DNA of 64,000 nucleotides from Phycisphaerae bacterium (lineage in GTDB: Bacteria; Planctomycetota; Phycisphaerae; Sedimentisphaerales; Anaerohalosphaeraceae), in the NCBI GenBank assembly GCA_014859965.1, contig JACZKQ010000102.1, forward strand, positions 1-64,000, written 5' to 3'. The notes beneath the pieces are model-generated. The model saw only the letters and a program-made list of their open reading frames with translations, searched no databases and was not told the origin of the DNA. The translations under genes were made by a program, and so were the position numbers. Position 1 is the stretch's first letter; the number at the start of each line of letters is the position of its first letter. This document shows positions 45,706 through 54,195 of the stretch, in pieces.

Positions 45706-47082
45706 TTACAATGCCCAGCCGTGGCGGTATTGGCGCTGTATGGCTTTGTTGGCGGCCTCATGGTTTGTGATCTTCATGGCGGCCGGGTCGAATTCTATTT
45801 TTTCGCCAACAAGGGTGGCGATGTTGCCCAACAGGACGTATTCGGCTAATGGGGCGGCGTAGTCGAAGTTGGACATACCCGCCGGGCCGCCTTTGACGGC
45901 GTCGAGCCATTCGTTTTCGTGGCCGCGCGAGCGGACGGTCTCGGGCGTTTTGTAATCCTTGAACTTCTCCGTCGGATACAGGGCGTATTCGGTGTTGTGG
46001 CCGTTGGAGTGCAGCATGCCCTCGGAGCCGATGACGAAGCAGCCGGCGTGGTCGCGCCATTGTTTGGCGCCGGCGTCGCCCCAGTCGAGCGGGCGGCCCA
46101 TCTTCTCTTCGATCATCTTTCGCGGGCCGGGTGCACCGCCTGCGCCGTTGTACCAGTGAACCTTCACAGGCGGCATGTCGCCGCGGGCGGGGAAGTCGTA
46201 TTCGAGGATTTCCCATTGGGGGAATGCGCCTTTGCAGACTTCGGAGACCTGCGGAATGAGGCGAATGTTGTTCTTGCCGTTGGGATTGTCCGCGGACCAG
46301 AGCGTGTCGAGACGCAAGCCTTTGAAAAAGACGTTCATCGTGTGGCAGCCCCAGTTGCCGAGCTGGCCGGTGGCGAAGTCGCGCCAGGTATGCCAGGCCG
46401 TCCAGCGGGTGTTGTACTCGCGCCACTGGGCCGGGCCCAGCCAGAGGTCCCAGTCGATGTAGTCGGGCAGGTCATGTTTCTCGGTTGGGACAGGTCGGTC
46501 GCCCGCGCCGCCGCCGGTGTTCCAGGCATGGACTTCGCGGACGTGGCCCAAGGCGCCAGCCTGGATGAGCGCGACGCCTTCGCGGAAGGCGCGGCTGGCG
46601 GTGCCCTGGTTGCCCATCTGCGTGGCGACCTTGTATTGCCTGCCGAGGTCGCGGAGTTTGCGAGCCTCGAAGATGTCGTGCGTGAGCGGCTTTTCCGTGA
46701 AGATACCCTTGCCGTGACGGATGGCGGCGGCGGAGATAACGGCGTGGGTGTTGTCGGGCGTGGCGACCGTTACGGCGTCGATTTCGTTGTCCATCTCGTC
46801 GAGCATCTTTCGAAAGTCCACGTACCTCTTCGCGTTGGGCGCCTTGGCGAATTGACCCGCCGCACGGCGTGTGTTGACGTCGCACATGGCGACGACATTT
46901 GAGATACGCGGCATGGTATCGGAGAACCAGCCGCCGCGGCCGTCGACGCCGACGAGTGCGACGTTCACCTTCTCGTTGGCGGGATAGCCGAAGGCCGACC
47001 GGCTGTCGTTGAGAATGAGAAAACCCGCGCCGGCGGCGACGGTATTGCGGAGAAAAGCACGACGATTTATGACGGTTTTCAT
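45706..47082 (-). CDS. Tat-exported Gfo/Idh/MocA-family oxidoreductase
   Basis: The 458-residue protein starts with a twin-arginine signal (INRRAFLRNTVAAGAGFLIL). It continues with the NAD(P)-binding domain (VNVALVGVDGRGGWFSD), the ATPDNTHAVISAAAIRHGKGIFTEKPLTHD motif region (around residues 108-138) and the C-terminal substrate domain. Members oxidise or reduce sugar hydroxyls, some making 3-keto sugars. It is transcribed first, with ThuA-DUF1080 behind it. A sigma-70-like promoter lies about 60 bases upstream. Confidence 0.92.
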   Translation of the reverse strand: MKTVINRRAFLRNTVAAGAGFLILNDSRSAFGYPANEKVNVALVGVDGRGGWFSDTMPRISNVVAMCDVNTRRAAGQFAKAPNAKRYVDFRKMLDEMDNEIDAVTVATPDNTHAVISAAAIRHGKGIFTEKPLTHDIFEARKLRDLGRQYKVATQMGNQGTASRAFREGVALIQAGALGHVREVHAWNTGGGAGDRPVPTEKHDLPDYIDWDLWLGPAQWREYNTRWTAWHTWRDFATGQLGNWGCHTMNVFFKGLRLDTLWSADNPNGKNNIRLIPQVSEVCKGAFPQWEILEYDFPARGDMPPVKVHWYNGAGGAPGPRKMIEEKMGRPLDWGDAGAKQWRDHAGCFVIGSEGMLHSNGHNTEYALYPTEKFKDYKTPETVRSRGHENEWLDAVKGGPAGMSNFDYAAPLAEYVLLGNIATLVGEKIEFDPAAMKITNHEAANKAIQRQYRHGWAL

Positions 47083-47138
47083 AGCACGGACCCTTTCCCT
47101 GCAAATGTCAATACACCTGAAACGGCATCATTCCAACT

Positions 47139-47167
47139 ATCTTACCAAATCGGGGGGACACATGCAA
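47139..47167 (-). promoter_or_regulatory. Promoter of the Gfo/Idh/MocA-ThuA operon
   Basis: TTGCAT (47167-47162), 17 bases and TAAGAT (47144-47139) on the minus strand form a plausible vegetative promoter. Confidence 0.55.
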
Positions 47168-47225
47168 CCAACGCCCGGCAGTCGAGAATGGGCAGGTGGC
47201 CGATGAGCAGGTTATCCGTGCGCGT

Positions 47226-47252
47226 AAAAAGGCCCGCTGTTCGGCGGGCCTT
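47226..47252 (-). terminator. Intrinsic terminator of xerC
   Basis: AAGGCCCGC pairs with GCGGGCCTT around a 6-base loop; read on the minus strand, a TTTTTAC run follows at once. It starts 18 bases past the xerC stop. Confidence 0.9.
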
Positions 47253-47269
47253 CTGTTGAGTTGGGGCTT

Positions 47270-48274
47270 TCAATAGTGTGACTGTTCCCGGGGATGCGCC
47301 GCGGCATAGACGTCTTTCATCCGGGAGGTGGTTACGTGAGTGTAGACCTGCGTGGTCGACAGGGACTGGTGCCCGAGGAGTTCCTGGACGCTCCGAAGGT
47401 CGGCGCCGTTGTTGAGCATGTGGGTGGCGAAGCTGTGCCGCAGGGTGTGCGGACTGATCGCCGGGTCGAGCCCGGAGGCCTCCAGGTACTTATCCATCTT
47501 GCGGCGGACGCTTCGGGTACTTAGGCGTTTGCCGTGTTTGTTTGCGAAGAGCACCTTGCTGTCGAAGGCGTTGTCGCTGGCCATGCGCTTGTTGCGGAAC
47601 TCGATATATCGCTGGATCGCCTGCAGCGCACTGGAGCCGATCGGCGAGATGCGCTCTTTCTTGCCCTTGCCGCGGATATGAATGACTTCACCGAGGAAAT
47701 CGACGTCGTCCATGTTCAACGAGACCAATTCGCTGACCCGCATGCCCGTGCTGTAGAGCGTCTCAAGGATCGCGCGGTCGCGTGCGCCGAGCCACGTATT
47801 CATGGGTGGAGTATTCAACAGCCGCTGGACCTCTTCGTACTCTAAGAATCGCGGCAGCTTTTTATCCTGCTTGGGCGTCTTAATGGTCGTGACCGGGTTG
47901 GAGTTGACATAGTTGCGCTTGACGAGAAATTTATAGAAGCTTCTCAGGGTCGCCAGCTTGCGTGCGGTGGTGGATTTGGAATACTGCTGGCCGCCGAGAT
48001 GCGCCATATAGACTCGAATGGTCTCGGTGTCCGCTTGAAGGACCGCCTGTTCGATGACAGTTTGCGTTTGCGTGTCTGTCTGGGTCATGACGCCGCCCGA
48101 GGCGTCGGACCAGGATTGCGCCGAATCGGCGTCTTGCGCCTGGCTCACCCGATTGGCGAAGAAGCCGACGTACTGCTCGAGGTCGGCCCCATAACATTTA
48201 GCGGTATGAGCGGAAAAATGCCTCTCAAACTTGAGATAGCTGAGGAATTCGTGAATGATGGCGCAATCTTTCAT
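47270..48274 (-). CDS. xerC: Tyrosine recombinase XerC
   Basis: XerC/XerD resolve chromosome dimers at dif. In 334 residues the catalytic set is complete: Arg179 (STGMRVSELVSL), Lys of RGKGKKER, His276 and Arg279 (SPHTLRHSFATHML), His302 (LGHQSLSTTQ) and Tyr311 (QVYTHV). It is longer than the usual 300 residues because the N-terminal DNA-binding domain has an insertion of some 35 polar residues (about 43-80) with a TQTDTQTQT stretch. Housekeeping XerC is favoured over a mobile-element integrase, because no attachment site or element genes are nearby. ATG 48274 has an AGAAGGG site. Confidence 0.88.
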   Translation of the reverse strand: MKDCAIIHEFLSYLKFERHFSAHTAKCYGADLEQYVGFFANRVSQAQDADSAQSWSDASGGVMTQTDTQTQTVIEQAVLQADTETIRVYMAHLGGQQYSKSTTARKLATLRSFYKFLVKRNYVNSNPVTTIKTPKQDKKLPRFLEYEEVQRLLNTPPMNTWLGARDRAILETLYSTGMRVSELVSLNMDDVDFLGEVIHIRGKGKKERISPIGSSALQAIQRYIEFRNKRMASDNAFDSKVLFANKHGKRLSTRSVRRKMDKYLEASGLDPAISPHTLRHSFATHMLNNGADLRSVQELLGHQSLSTTQVYTHVTTSRMKDVYAAAHPREQSHY

Positions 48275-48361
48275 GGTTTACCCTTCTTTTACTCACAATC
48301 ACACTCTTTCGCACCGGGCCGGTCGATGGCGACCGCCCTCGCCCGCTTACGCCGTCGGCGG

Positions 48362-48616
48362 TCAGCCGGCGTCGTCGCCCAGCACCTGAATCGCGTCCGC
48401 AATTCCCTTGTGAAGGATTTCGTCGGCTTCTCCCATTAGTGACTGGGTGAGCTTGAAGCTCAGCACCGCGGCGTCGAACCAGTCGAAATCGGTGCGTCGG
48501 TCGGCCGCCTGGCCGGCGAGACAATCGAGTAACTGGCCTTCGCAGCCGCTGTCGTAGCGGAAGATGTACTTTTCAGCGCCTTTGTTCAAAATGAGCTGTT
48601 TCTTACCTGTTTTCAT
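48362..48616 (-). CDS. Uncharacterised small acidic protein
   Basis: This 84-residue soluble protein (MKTGKKQLILNKGAEKYIFR...) has two cysteines (GCEGQLLDCLAG) and a helical C-terminal half (DAAVLSFKLTQSLMGEADEIL). I do not recognise a family. ATG 48634 would add six residues. It ends 87 bases upstream of xerC and may share its transcript. Confidence 0.6.
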   Translation of the reverse strand: MKTGKKQLILNKGAEKYIFRYDSGCEGQLLDCLAGQAADRRTDFDWFDAAVLSFKLTQSLMGEADEILHKGIADAIQVLGDDAG

Positions 48617-48960
48617 TTCTATAAAGCCAAGCATATAGCCCGCCAAAAGCCAAAAATGTCCTATAGTTTTTATCGGGCCGGTTTAACTTCTCTAAAGTTC
48701 ATTTTTGCAAATTCCGGAATAAAAAACGCGTCAGCGCACGTGCCGCTCATCCCTGCTATCGACCGATAACGAAAAGGTCTTAAGATATTGATCTGCAAAA
48801 TGCTGCGAAATGTTGGGACGGTGACGGGCAGCGAAACACTGTGGCGAGCACAACGTCCCGTAATAGTATCGCAGACGGCGTTTGTGTGAAAGAATGCGAG
48901 GTGAAACGAGATGTAACTAGCGCGCCTTGGGGACGGAACCGCCAAAGTGCGGCGGAAGTT
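48617..48960. other. Gene-free interval
   Basis: In these 344 bases I see no gene with a credible ribosome-binding site. The part beside the small acidic gene is A/T-rich and probably holds its promoter; no clear -35/-10 pair stands out. Confidence 0.5.
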
Positions 48961-49896
48961 TTACGCGGGTACGATATAGAATGTCTTGCCGTCCTGCACT
49001 TGTGTCCGGACGCGGCCGGCGGCGATCAGGCTGTTTATATTTTTTATAGCCACAATTCCCCCGACACCCAATCCCCGGCAGACATCTTCCAGGCTGCAGG
49101 GCCGGCGGCGCAGCATTTCAAGGATTTGACGGGACGCTTCCGGCATTTCCTGAGACTCCGGCGGCCGGGCGAAATCGGCGATGACCTCGGCATTGAAATT
49201 AAGTTTGCCGGCGATGGCTTGCAGCCGCGCCTCATCCAGGGCGGCGAGGTTTCGTTCGGCAGTGGGCCGCACCGCCGTATTAAGCTGCACCTTGTCGGGG
49301 CGTATCCGTGCGATGAGTTCGCGCATTCGGGCGATCTCATCGTCTGCGGTGTTGACGCCCTCCAGCAGAAACACCTCGAGCCAGATGGGCCCGGCGTATT
49401 GCTCCCTGAAACGGCACAAGCCCTCGATAAAAGCATCGAAACGGATGGCCTCGTGCGGGCGATTGATTTTTTCAAATGTTTCCGGATCGGCGGCATCGAG
49501 CGACGGCAGTACGACGTCGGCCTTGCAGCAGTCGGCGCGGACCTCCGGGTCGCCAAGGAGCGTTCCATTCGTGATAATCGCCACCTTCATATCAGTCATG
49601 GCGCGTATGCCGTCGATCATGGCCCCGATGTCGCGATTGAGCGTGGGCTCGCCGGAACCGCTGAAGGTGATGTAATCGGCGCGCAGGCCTTCGGCAATCC
49701 GCTGCTTCAGTTCCGCAAGCACCGCCTGAGCGGCGACGTAACTCTTGCGCTCGAGCGTCTGTACGCCATGGCGCCCCAACTGGCAGTAGATGCAATTCTG
49801 TGTGCACGTCTTGAGCGGCACCACGTCGACGCCGAGACTGAGTCCGAGGCGGCGTGAGGGCACCGGTCCGAAAAGGTATTTTGACTCCGTGCTCAC
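48961..49896 (-). CDS. Radical SAM protein (cytosolic, unknown substrate)
   Basis: The 311-residue protein has the radical SAM cluster motif CTQNCIYC (Cx3Cx2C) near residue 31, the SAM-contact GSGEPTLN stretch, VAIITNGTLL, and a C-terminal winged-helix-like part (CSLEDVCRGLGVGGIVAIKNI). It resembles the COG0731-like group related to tRNA wybutosine enzymes, but the reaction is not established for bacterial members. The start is GTG at 49896, just past the kdsA stop. It closes the CYTH / lipid kinase / kdsA operon. Confidence 0.83.
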   Translation of the reverse strand: MSTESKYLFGPVPSRRLGLSLGVDVVPLKTCTQNCIYCQLGRHGVQTLERKSYVAAQAVLAELKQRIAEGLRADYITFSGSGEPTLNRDIGAMIDGIRAMTDMKVAIITNGTLLGDPEVRADCCKADVVLPSLDAADPETFEKINRPHEAIRFDAFIEGLCRFREQYAGPIWLEVFLLEGVNTADDEIARMRELIARIRPDKVQLNTAVRPTAERNLAALDEARLQAIAGKLNFNAEVIADFARPPESQEMPEASRQILEMLRRRPCSLEDVCRGLGVGGIVAIKNINSLIAAGRVRTQVQDGKTFYIVPA

Positions 49897-49899
49897 GCG

Positions 49900-50718
49900 T
49901 CAGCTTCTTACCGTTTCATAAATTTGTTTGCACTGCACGATCAGGGGTTCGAGCCATTCGATCGGCATGACGCAGGCGGCATCGGACTTGGCCTGTTCGG
50001 GCTGCGTGTGGACTTCCAGAAAGAGCCCGTCGGCGCCGGCGGCAACAGCGGCGCGGGCCAGCAGCGGACCCATTTCACGTGCGCCGCCGCTGGCATGACC
50101 GAGGCCGCCGGGGCGCTGCGTGCTGTGGGTGGCGTCGAAAACGACCGGGCAGCCCAACTGCTGCATTTCGGCAACTGCCGTCATATCGTTGACAAGGCGG
50201 TTGTAGCCGAAAAAGGTGCCGCGCTCGGTCAGCAGTATGCGATCATTACCCGCGGAGCGAAGCTTCTCGACAACGTTGGACATCTCGGCGGGCGAGAGGA
50301 ACTGCCCCTTCTTTACGTTGACGCACTTCTGTGTCTTCGCGCAGGCCACGAGCAGATCGGTCTGGCGGCACAAAAAGGCGGGCACCTGGAGACAATCGAC
50401 TACCTCCCCGACGGCGGCCGGCTGGCCGGCTTCGTGAACATCGGTCATTATGGGCAGGCCCGTAGCGTCCCGAACGGCCGCCAGTATCCGCAGCCCCTCT
50501 TCGATACCCGGCCCGCGAAAGCCGCTGATGCTGGAGCGATTGGCCTTATCGAAGCTGGCTTTGAAAACCACCGGCACGGCGGTTCTTTCGGCGATCAGGA
50601 CCAGGCGGCTGGCTATGTCCAGGCAGTTCTCGAGGCTTTCGATGACGCAGGGACCGGCCATGACAAACAGGCCCGAGCCGGCGGCGATATTCAGACGACC
50701 GATGGGAATTTCTTGCAT
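49900..50718 (-). CDS. kdsA: 3-deoxy-8-phosphooctulonate (Kdo-8-P) synthase
   Basis: KdsA condenses PEP with arabinose 5-phosphate to start Kdo synthesis for lipopolysaccharide. The 272-residue product (ATG 50718, AAGGAA upstream) has GPCVIESLE, the family stretch FKASFDKANRSS, FLCRQTDLLVA, NVKKGQFLSP and VVFDATHSTQRPGG. The frame is open 99 codons upstream, over the lipid kinase gene, but that part is shadow sequence. It implies a Kdo-containing outer membrane. Confidence 0.95.
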   Translation of the reverse strand: MQEIPIGRLNIAAGSGLFVMAGPCVIESLENCLDIASRLVLIAERTAVPVVFKASFDKANRSSISGFRGPGIEEGLRILAAVRDATGLPIMTDVHEAGQPAAVGEVVDCLQVPAFLCRQTDLLVACAKTQKCVNVKKGQFLSPAEMSNVVEKLRSAGNDRILLTERGTFFGYNRLVNDMTAVAEMQQLGCPVVFDATHSTQRPGGLGHASGGAREMGPLLARAAVAAGADGLFLEVHTQPEQAKSDAACVMPIEWLEPLIVQCKQIYETVRS

Positions 50719-50738
50719 TGCGTGTTCCTTGTGATCCA

Positions 50739-51683
50739 TTATCCTAAGATGCGCATCAGTCGCGTGCGTATGCCCGCCGGTCTGGCATTGGGCGGTACGA
50801 TCATTCGCACGGCGTGCGGGATGAGTTCGATGGTGACGGGAAGCGGCGGCCCGGGATCGCCGTCGAATTGCGAATAGACGCCGGCCTCGGGCGTACTGAC
50901 GTGGATGGTGCGGCCCTGTCGATAGAGCACATCGCGCCGGCCGGCGTGCACCTTGAGCAGGGTCAAGGCCGAGTGTTTGGCCAGTCTCGGGCGCGAGGTG
51001 CATTTGAACACGCACAGGTCGAGCAGTCCGTCGCCGTAATCGGCGCGATGAAGAATCTGCAGCCCGACGGCGTAGCGCGAAATGTTGCCCACGAAGACCA
51101 GGCCGCGGCCCTCAAACAGCTCCTCGTCGTCAATGGTGACATTAAAGACGGGGAAGTGATGACCCCAGAAGGTGCGCCATATGGGCCAGAAGTAATCCAT
51201 GTGATTGATGTGTCCCTGGCGGCTGTCCATGACGCGTTTGACAACGTCGGCGTCGAAGCCGAAGCCGGCGATGGAGGTGAAGCACCGGCCTTCGGCGTTG
51301 CCGAGGTCCAGTGGACGTACGCAGCCGCCCTCGAAGGCTTTGATCAAGGTGCTGGTCCGCTCGTCGAAACCGAGCTCGTTTGCGAGAAGATTTTCAGTTC
51401 CGCAGGGGATGATGAGCACCGGGATTTCGGCGCCTTGCATGCCGTGCACCACCTCGCGAATGGTGCCGTCGCCTCCGGACGCGACAACCATGGCGCAGCC
51501 GCTGTCGTTGACGGCGGTATGGGCGAGTTGGCCGGCATGGCTGAGCGACTTGGTAATACTCGTGCGGACGTCGTACTTTTGTCCGGAGAGATAATCCTTG
51601 AATTCGCGAACCATGTCCTTGCCGCTGCTGGCGCCGGCCTTGGGGTTTACGATATAAGCAATATACCCGTCGTTGGGATTCAT
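50739..51683 (-). CDS. Diacylglycerol-kinase-family lipid kinase
   Basis: The 314-residue protein shows the DAGK catalytic layout: AYIVNPKAGASSGK, the nucleotide motif VVASGGDGTIREVVHG, IIPCGTENLLA, and the second-domain motifs SIAGFGFDADVVKRV and DGLLDLCVF. It probably phosphorylates a membrane lipid such as diacylglycerol or a related alcohol, like YegS or DgkB; the exact lipid is not readable. It lies three bases after the CYTH gene and 20 before kdsA, so envelope-lipid synthesis fits the context. Confidence 0.9.
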   Translation of the reverse strand: MNPNDGYIAYIVNPKAGASSGKDMVREFKDYLSGQKYDVRTSITKSLSHAGQLAHTAVNDSGCAMVVASGGDGTIREVVHGMQGAEIPVLIIPCGTENLLANELGFDERTSTLIKAFEGGCVRPLDLGNAEGRCFTSIAGFGFDADVVKRVMDSRQGHINHMDYFWPIWRTFWGHHFPVFNVTIDDEELFEGRGLVFVGNISRYAVGLQILHRADYGDGLLDLCVFKCTSRPRLAKHSALTLLKVHAGRRDVLYRQGRTIHVSTPEAGVYSQFDGDPGPPLPVTIELIPHAVRMIVPPNARPAGIRTRLMRILG

Positions 51684-51686
51684 ACG

Positions 51687-52250
51687 TTATCTTTCAAAAA
51701 GCACCTGCCGGTCCGTCGAGCCGGTCCGGCCGAGATACCGCCGTATCATACCGGCGTATCCTTTGCTAATGTGCTGCCGCGTGTCGAGCCCGAGGTCGCC
51801 TGATACTTCTTCGATAACTTCCTCGGAGGCCCCTTCCACCTCGACGAAACTTCCCAAAATGGGCAGTTCGTCCAGGCAGACGTCACATTCTTGATACTCC
51901 CACAGAGTACGCCGCTTTTCGAGGACAAGTTCTCTGCGGCAGCCCATCGCCGCCAGCAGCGCATCCATGGCATCGGGGTCGGCGATTTCGACCTCAATTT
52001 CTTTTCGTGTCTTGAATCGTCCGTTTTGCCTGGGGCCTTTATAAGTCAAAACAGCCTTTTCACCGGCGCGGCCTGCCTGCCGCCGAAGCCGCAGGGCGGA
52101 GCCCGCCCGAATCAGCACACCTTCGGCATCGCCGTAGAAGGTATCCAGATGCGTAAAATCGTCACGATGGGCGGCGCCCAGGTCGGCCAGTCGGCCCGCC
52201 ACCGCCGTCAGATCATCCACTTTGATTTTTAATTCGACTTCAAGGCACAT
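51687..52250 (-). CDS. CYTH-domain protein (class IV adenylyl cyclase / triphosphatase type)
   Basis: The 187-residue protein begins MCLEVELKIKV, the ExExK signature of CYTH enzymes. It continues with LDTFYGD, ALRLRRQ, VLTYKGP, KTRKEIEVEI and a late FVEVEG, all strands of the triphosphate tunnel. It is closest to the CyaB-like branch, whose members act as adenylyl cyclases, thiamine triphosphatases or inorganic triphosphatases. ATG 52250 has GGAG upstream; an earlier in-frame codon at 52319 is not supported. It heads the operon. Confidence 0.88.
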   Translation of the reverse strand: MCLEVELKIKVDDLTAVAGRLADLGAAHRDDFTHLDTFYGDAEGVLIRAGSALRLRRQAGRAGEKAVLTYKGPRQNGRFKTRKEIEVEIADPDAMDALLAAMGCRRELVLEKRRTLWEYQECDVCLDELPILGSFVEVEGASEEVIEEVSGDLGLDTRQHISKGYAGMIRRYLGRTGSTDRQVLFER

Positions 52251-52487
52251 CGCAGACTCCGGACGGCAACGCTTTCGGGATATCGGCACTATTATACCTG
52301 CGCCGTGCGCCGTCGCCACCCCTTTTTGCCCATCCCGCCGTTTGCGCCGGCGGATCGCTCAAGTTGCCTCCCCGGAAGGCCGACCTGAGACTGCGAGCCG
52401 CTCGTTCGGCGAGTCGGCGGCAGAGCTGGGGTGCTGAGCCGTATGCGGATACGGACAATTGAGCAACTTAATTCGGGGGAACCACAC

Positions 52488-52934
52488 ATGAAAAGGACAA
52501 TCGTCATTATCATGGGCGTGCTGATTCTGGCCGCCGGCACGTACATCGCCGTTGCAGCAAGGACGACCGACGACCCGGCGAGGCCGCAGCCGGGGTGGGG
52601 CAGGAGGTCGCAAATGGGCATGCGGCCCATGCGCTGGCAGCGAGATGAACAGGGGGCGATGGGCATGTGCCCGATGCACGGGGGCATGATGCGAAGCATG
52701 ATGGACAGGAAGGTACTGCCTACCGAGGATGGCGGCGTCATCGTGATGATCGGCTGCCAGTTATTCAAGTATGACGCCAATCTGAATCTCGTCGGACAGA
52801 CCCAGGTGGAGGTCGACCTGGACGCCATGCAGAAGAAGATGCAGGAGATAATGGAAAAATGCCCGGTACGCAAGGAAATGATGGAAATGCAGCAGGACAA
52901 CGGCAACGGGGATGAAGACAATAACCAGAATTGA
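52488..52934 (+). CDS. Exported methionine-rich small protein
   Basis: I do not recognise this 148-residue protein. A signal or anchor helix (TIVIIMGVLILAAGTYIAVAA) is followed by a Met-rich segment near residues 43-75 (MGMRPM, MGMCPMHGGMMRSMM), a short beta-rich part (GGVIVMIGCQLFKYDANLNLVGQTQVEV) and an acidic helix rich in Met, Lys and Glu. Met-rich motifs of this kind often bind Cu(I), which is only an inference here. A GGGGGA site precedes the ATG. Its last 23 bases overlap the start of the PflX gene. Confidence 0.68.
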   Translation: MKRTIVIIMGVLILAAGTYIAVAARTTDDPARPQPGWGRRSQMGMRPMRWQRDEQGAMGMCPMHGGMMRSMMDRKVLPTEDGGVIVMIGCQLFKYDANLNLVGQTQVEVDLDAMQKKMQEIMEKCPVRKEMMEMQQDNGNGDEDNNQN

Positions 52935-53877
52935 TCCCGAGGCAGCGTTCGCGCCGGCGCCCGCATTGCGTGTGCCGGCGCGAATAGAACACTGGCTCGA
53001 CAGGCGGCGTAACGCCGGTATGGCTGACACCGATAGACTGGCGAACATGCTGACCTGCTGCACAATGTGTCCGCGGGCGTGCAGGGTAGACCGCAATGCG
53101 GGCCATACGGGCTACTGCGGCATTGGCGCCAAGGCACGGATCGCCTCGGCGGGTCCGCATTTCGGCGAGGAGTCGGTGCTCGTCGGAAGCGGCGGCAGCG
53201 GGACAATCTTCTTTTCCGGCTGCAATCTGCACTGCATTTACTGCCAGAATTACGATATCAGCCAGCAGCGGCGCGGCCGGGACATCGGCACGGAAGAACT
53301 TGCCGGCGTGATGCTCCGTCTGGCGGCCGACGGGGTGAGCAACATCAATCTTGTGACGCCTTCTCATGTCGTCATGCAGATCGCAGAGGCGGTGGTGACG
53401 GCCCGCGATCAGGGTCTGATGCTGCCGGTCGTGTATAATACCGGAGGATACGACAGCGTCGAAATGCTCAAAACGCTGGACGGCCTCATCGACATCTACA
53501 TGCCTGATATGAAGTATGCCGACCCCGCGGTGAGCGCCGACCTGTCTGACGCAGGTGATTACCCGCAGGTCAACCAGGCGGCGATCCGGGAAATGCACCG
53601 GCAGGTGGGGGACCTGAACCTTGAAAATGGCCTGGCGACCCGCGGCCTGCTGGTGCGGCACATGGTCTTGCCTAACGGGCTCTCGCAATCCGCGGCGGTC
53701 GTCGATTTCCTCGCCGAGGAGATATCGCAGAACACCGCCATCAATGTGATGGGCCAGTACCGCCCGTGCTACCAGGCGGTGCGATGCCCGCCCATTATGC
53801 GCCGCCTGTACCCCGAGGAAATCAACGAGGCGGTCGCATACGCAAAGGAAAGAGGCCTGCGCGTCCTCGAAAGCTGA
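52912..53877 (+). CDS. pflX: PflX-type radical SAM protein
   Basis: The 321-residue protein matches COG1313 (PflX). It has an N-terminal cysteine cluster (CCTMCPRACRVDR, GYCGIG), the radical SAM motif CNLHCIYC, the SNINLVTPSHV stretch and PDMKYADP. It resembles glycyl-radical-enzyme activases, but its target is not known. No pyruvate-formate-lyase-like gene is in the window. ATG 52912 overlaps the upstream Met-rich gene by 23 bases, which suggests coupled translation. The 35-residue N-terminal part is proline/alanine-rich, and the real start could lie later. Confidence 0.82.
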   Translation: MKTITRIDPEAAFAPAPALRVPARIEHWLDRRRNAGMADTDRLANMLTCCTMCPRACRVDRNAGHTGYCGIGAKARIASAGPHFGEESVLVGSGGSGTIFFSGCNLHCIYCQNYDISQQRRGRDIGTEELAGVMLRLAADGVSNINLVTPSHVVMQIAEAVVTARDQGLMLPVVYNTGGYDSVEMLKTLDGLIDIYMPDMKYADPAVSADLSDAGDYPQVNQAAIREMHRQVGDLNLENGLATRGLLVRHMVLPNGLSQSAAVVDFLAEEISQNTAINVMGQYRPCYQAVRCPPIMRRLYPEEINEAVAYAKERGLRVLES

Positions 53878-53894
53878 CAATAAACCCGCTCGAC

Positions 53895-54100
53895 GCAGGG
53901 CAAACGCATTCTCCTCATACCTCGCTGGGCAGCCGGCGGCGCCAGGACCGAGCAAAACCGGTCGGGGCCCCAGAGGCCAAAATCACCCCCCCAGCGAACA
54001 GATGCTCCCGATTTTGGCCTCTGCCCAACCGGTTTTGCTCTCCATTGTCGCCGCAGGTTGAGTTTGGGATGCGGACATCCGGAGAATACGCCCGCCCTGC
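53895..54100. repeat. Long imperfect inverted repeat (about 206 bp)
   Basis: The inner arms, 53950-53984 and 54010-54040, are near-perfect complements (GAGCAAAACCGGT and CAGAGGCCAAAATC in one arm, their complements in the other), separated by 25 bases. Similarity reaches further out: GCAGGGC and ATTCTCC at 53895-53914 have complements at 54081-54100. The whole lies between pflX and the ABC genes, with no coding frame of its own. It could fold as one long hairpin. A MITE-like element, a palindromic repeat family or a 3' RNA structure are the options. Confidence 0.8.
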
Positions 54101-54117
54101 CGCGCGACGAACACTTC

Positions 54118-54146
54118 TTGTCAATCCGTGTAACATCTGGTATGTA
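54118..54146 (+). promoter_or_regulatory. Candidate promoter of the ABC exporter
   Basis: TTGTCA (54118-54123), 17 bases and TATGTA (54141-54146) lie about 50 bases before the ABC ATPase ATG, directly after the long inverted repeat. Confidence 0.5.
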
Positions 54147-54195
54147 TGCACGTCTGTAAACGGGATCACTTGCAACCTCCGTCGGGAGACAGGGT

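Noticed and set aside
47270-48274. XerC-like gene considered as a prophage or island integrase
   Set aside because: No attachment-site duplication, no phage or plasmid genes and no adjacent tRNA; a chromosomal Xer role is simpler.
50719-51015. 99-codon N-terminal extension of kdsA
   Set aside because: It overlaps the 3' end of the lipid kinase gene, and the normal KdsA N terminus with a ribosome-binding site starts at 50718.
52765-53955. 396-codon minus-strand frame opposite pflX
   Set aside because: The radical SAM motifs on the plus strand are decisive; the minus frame also runs into the long inverted repeat.
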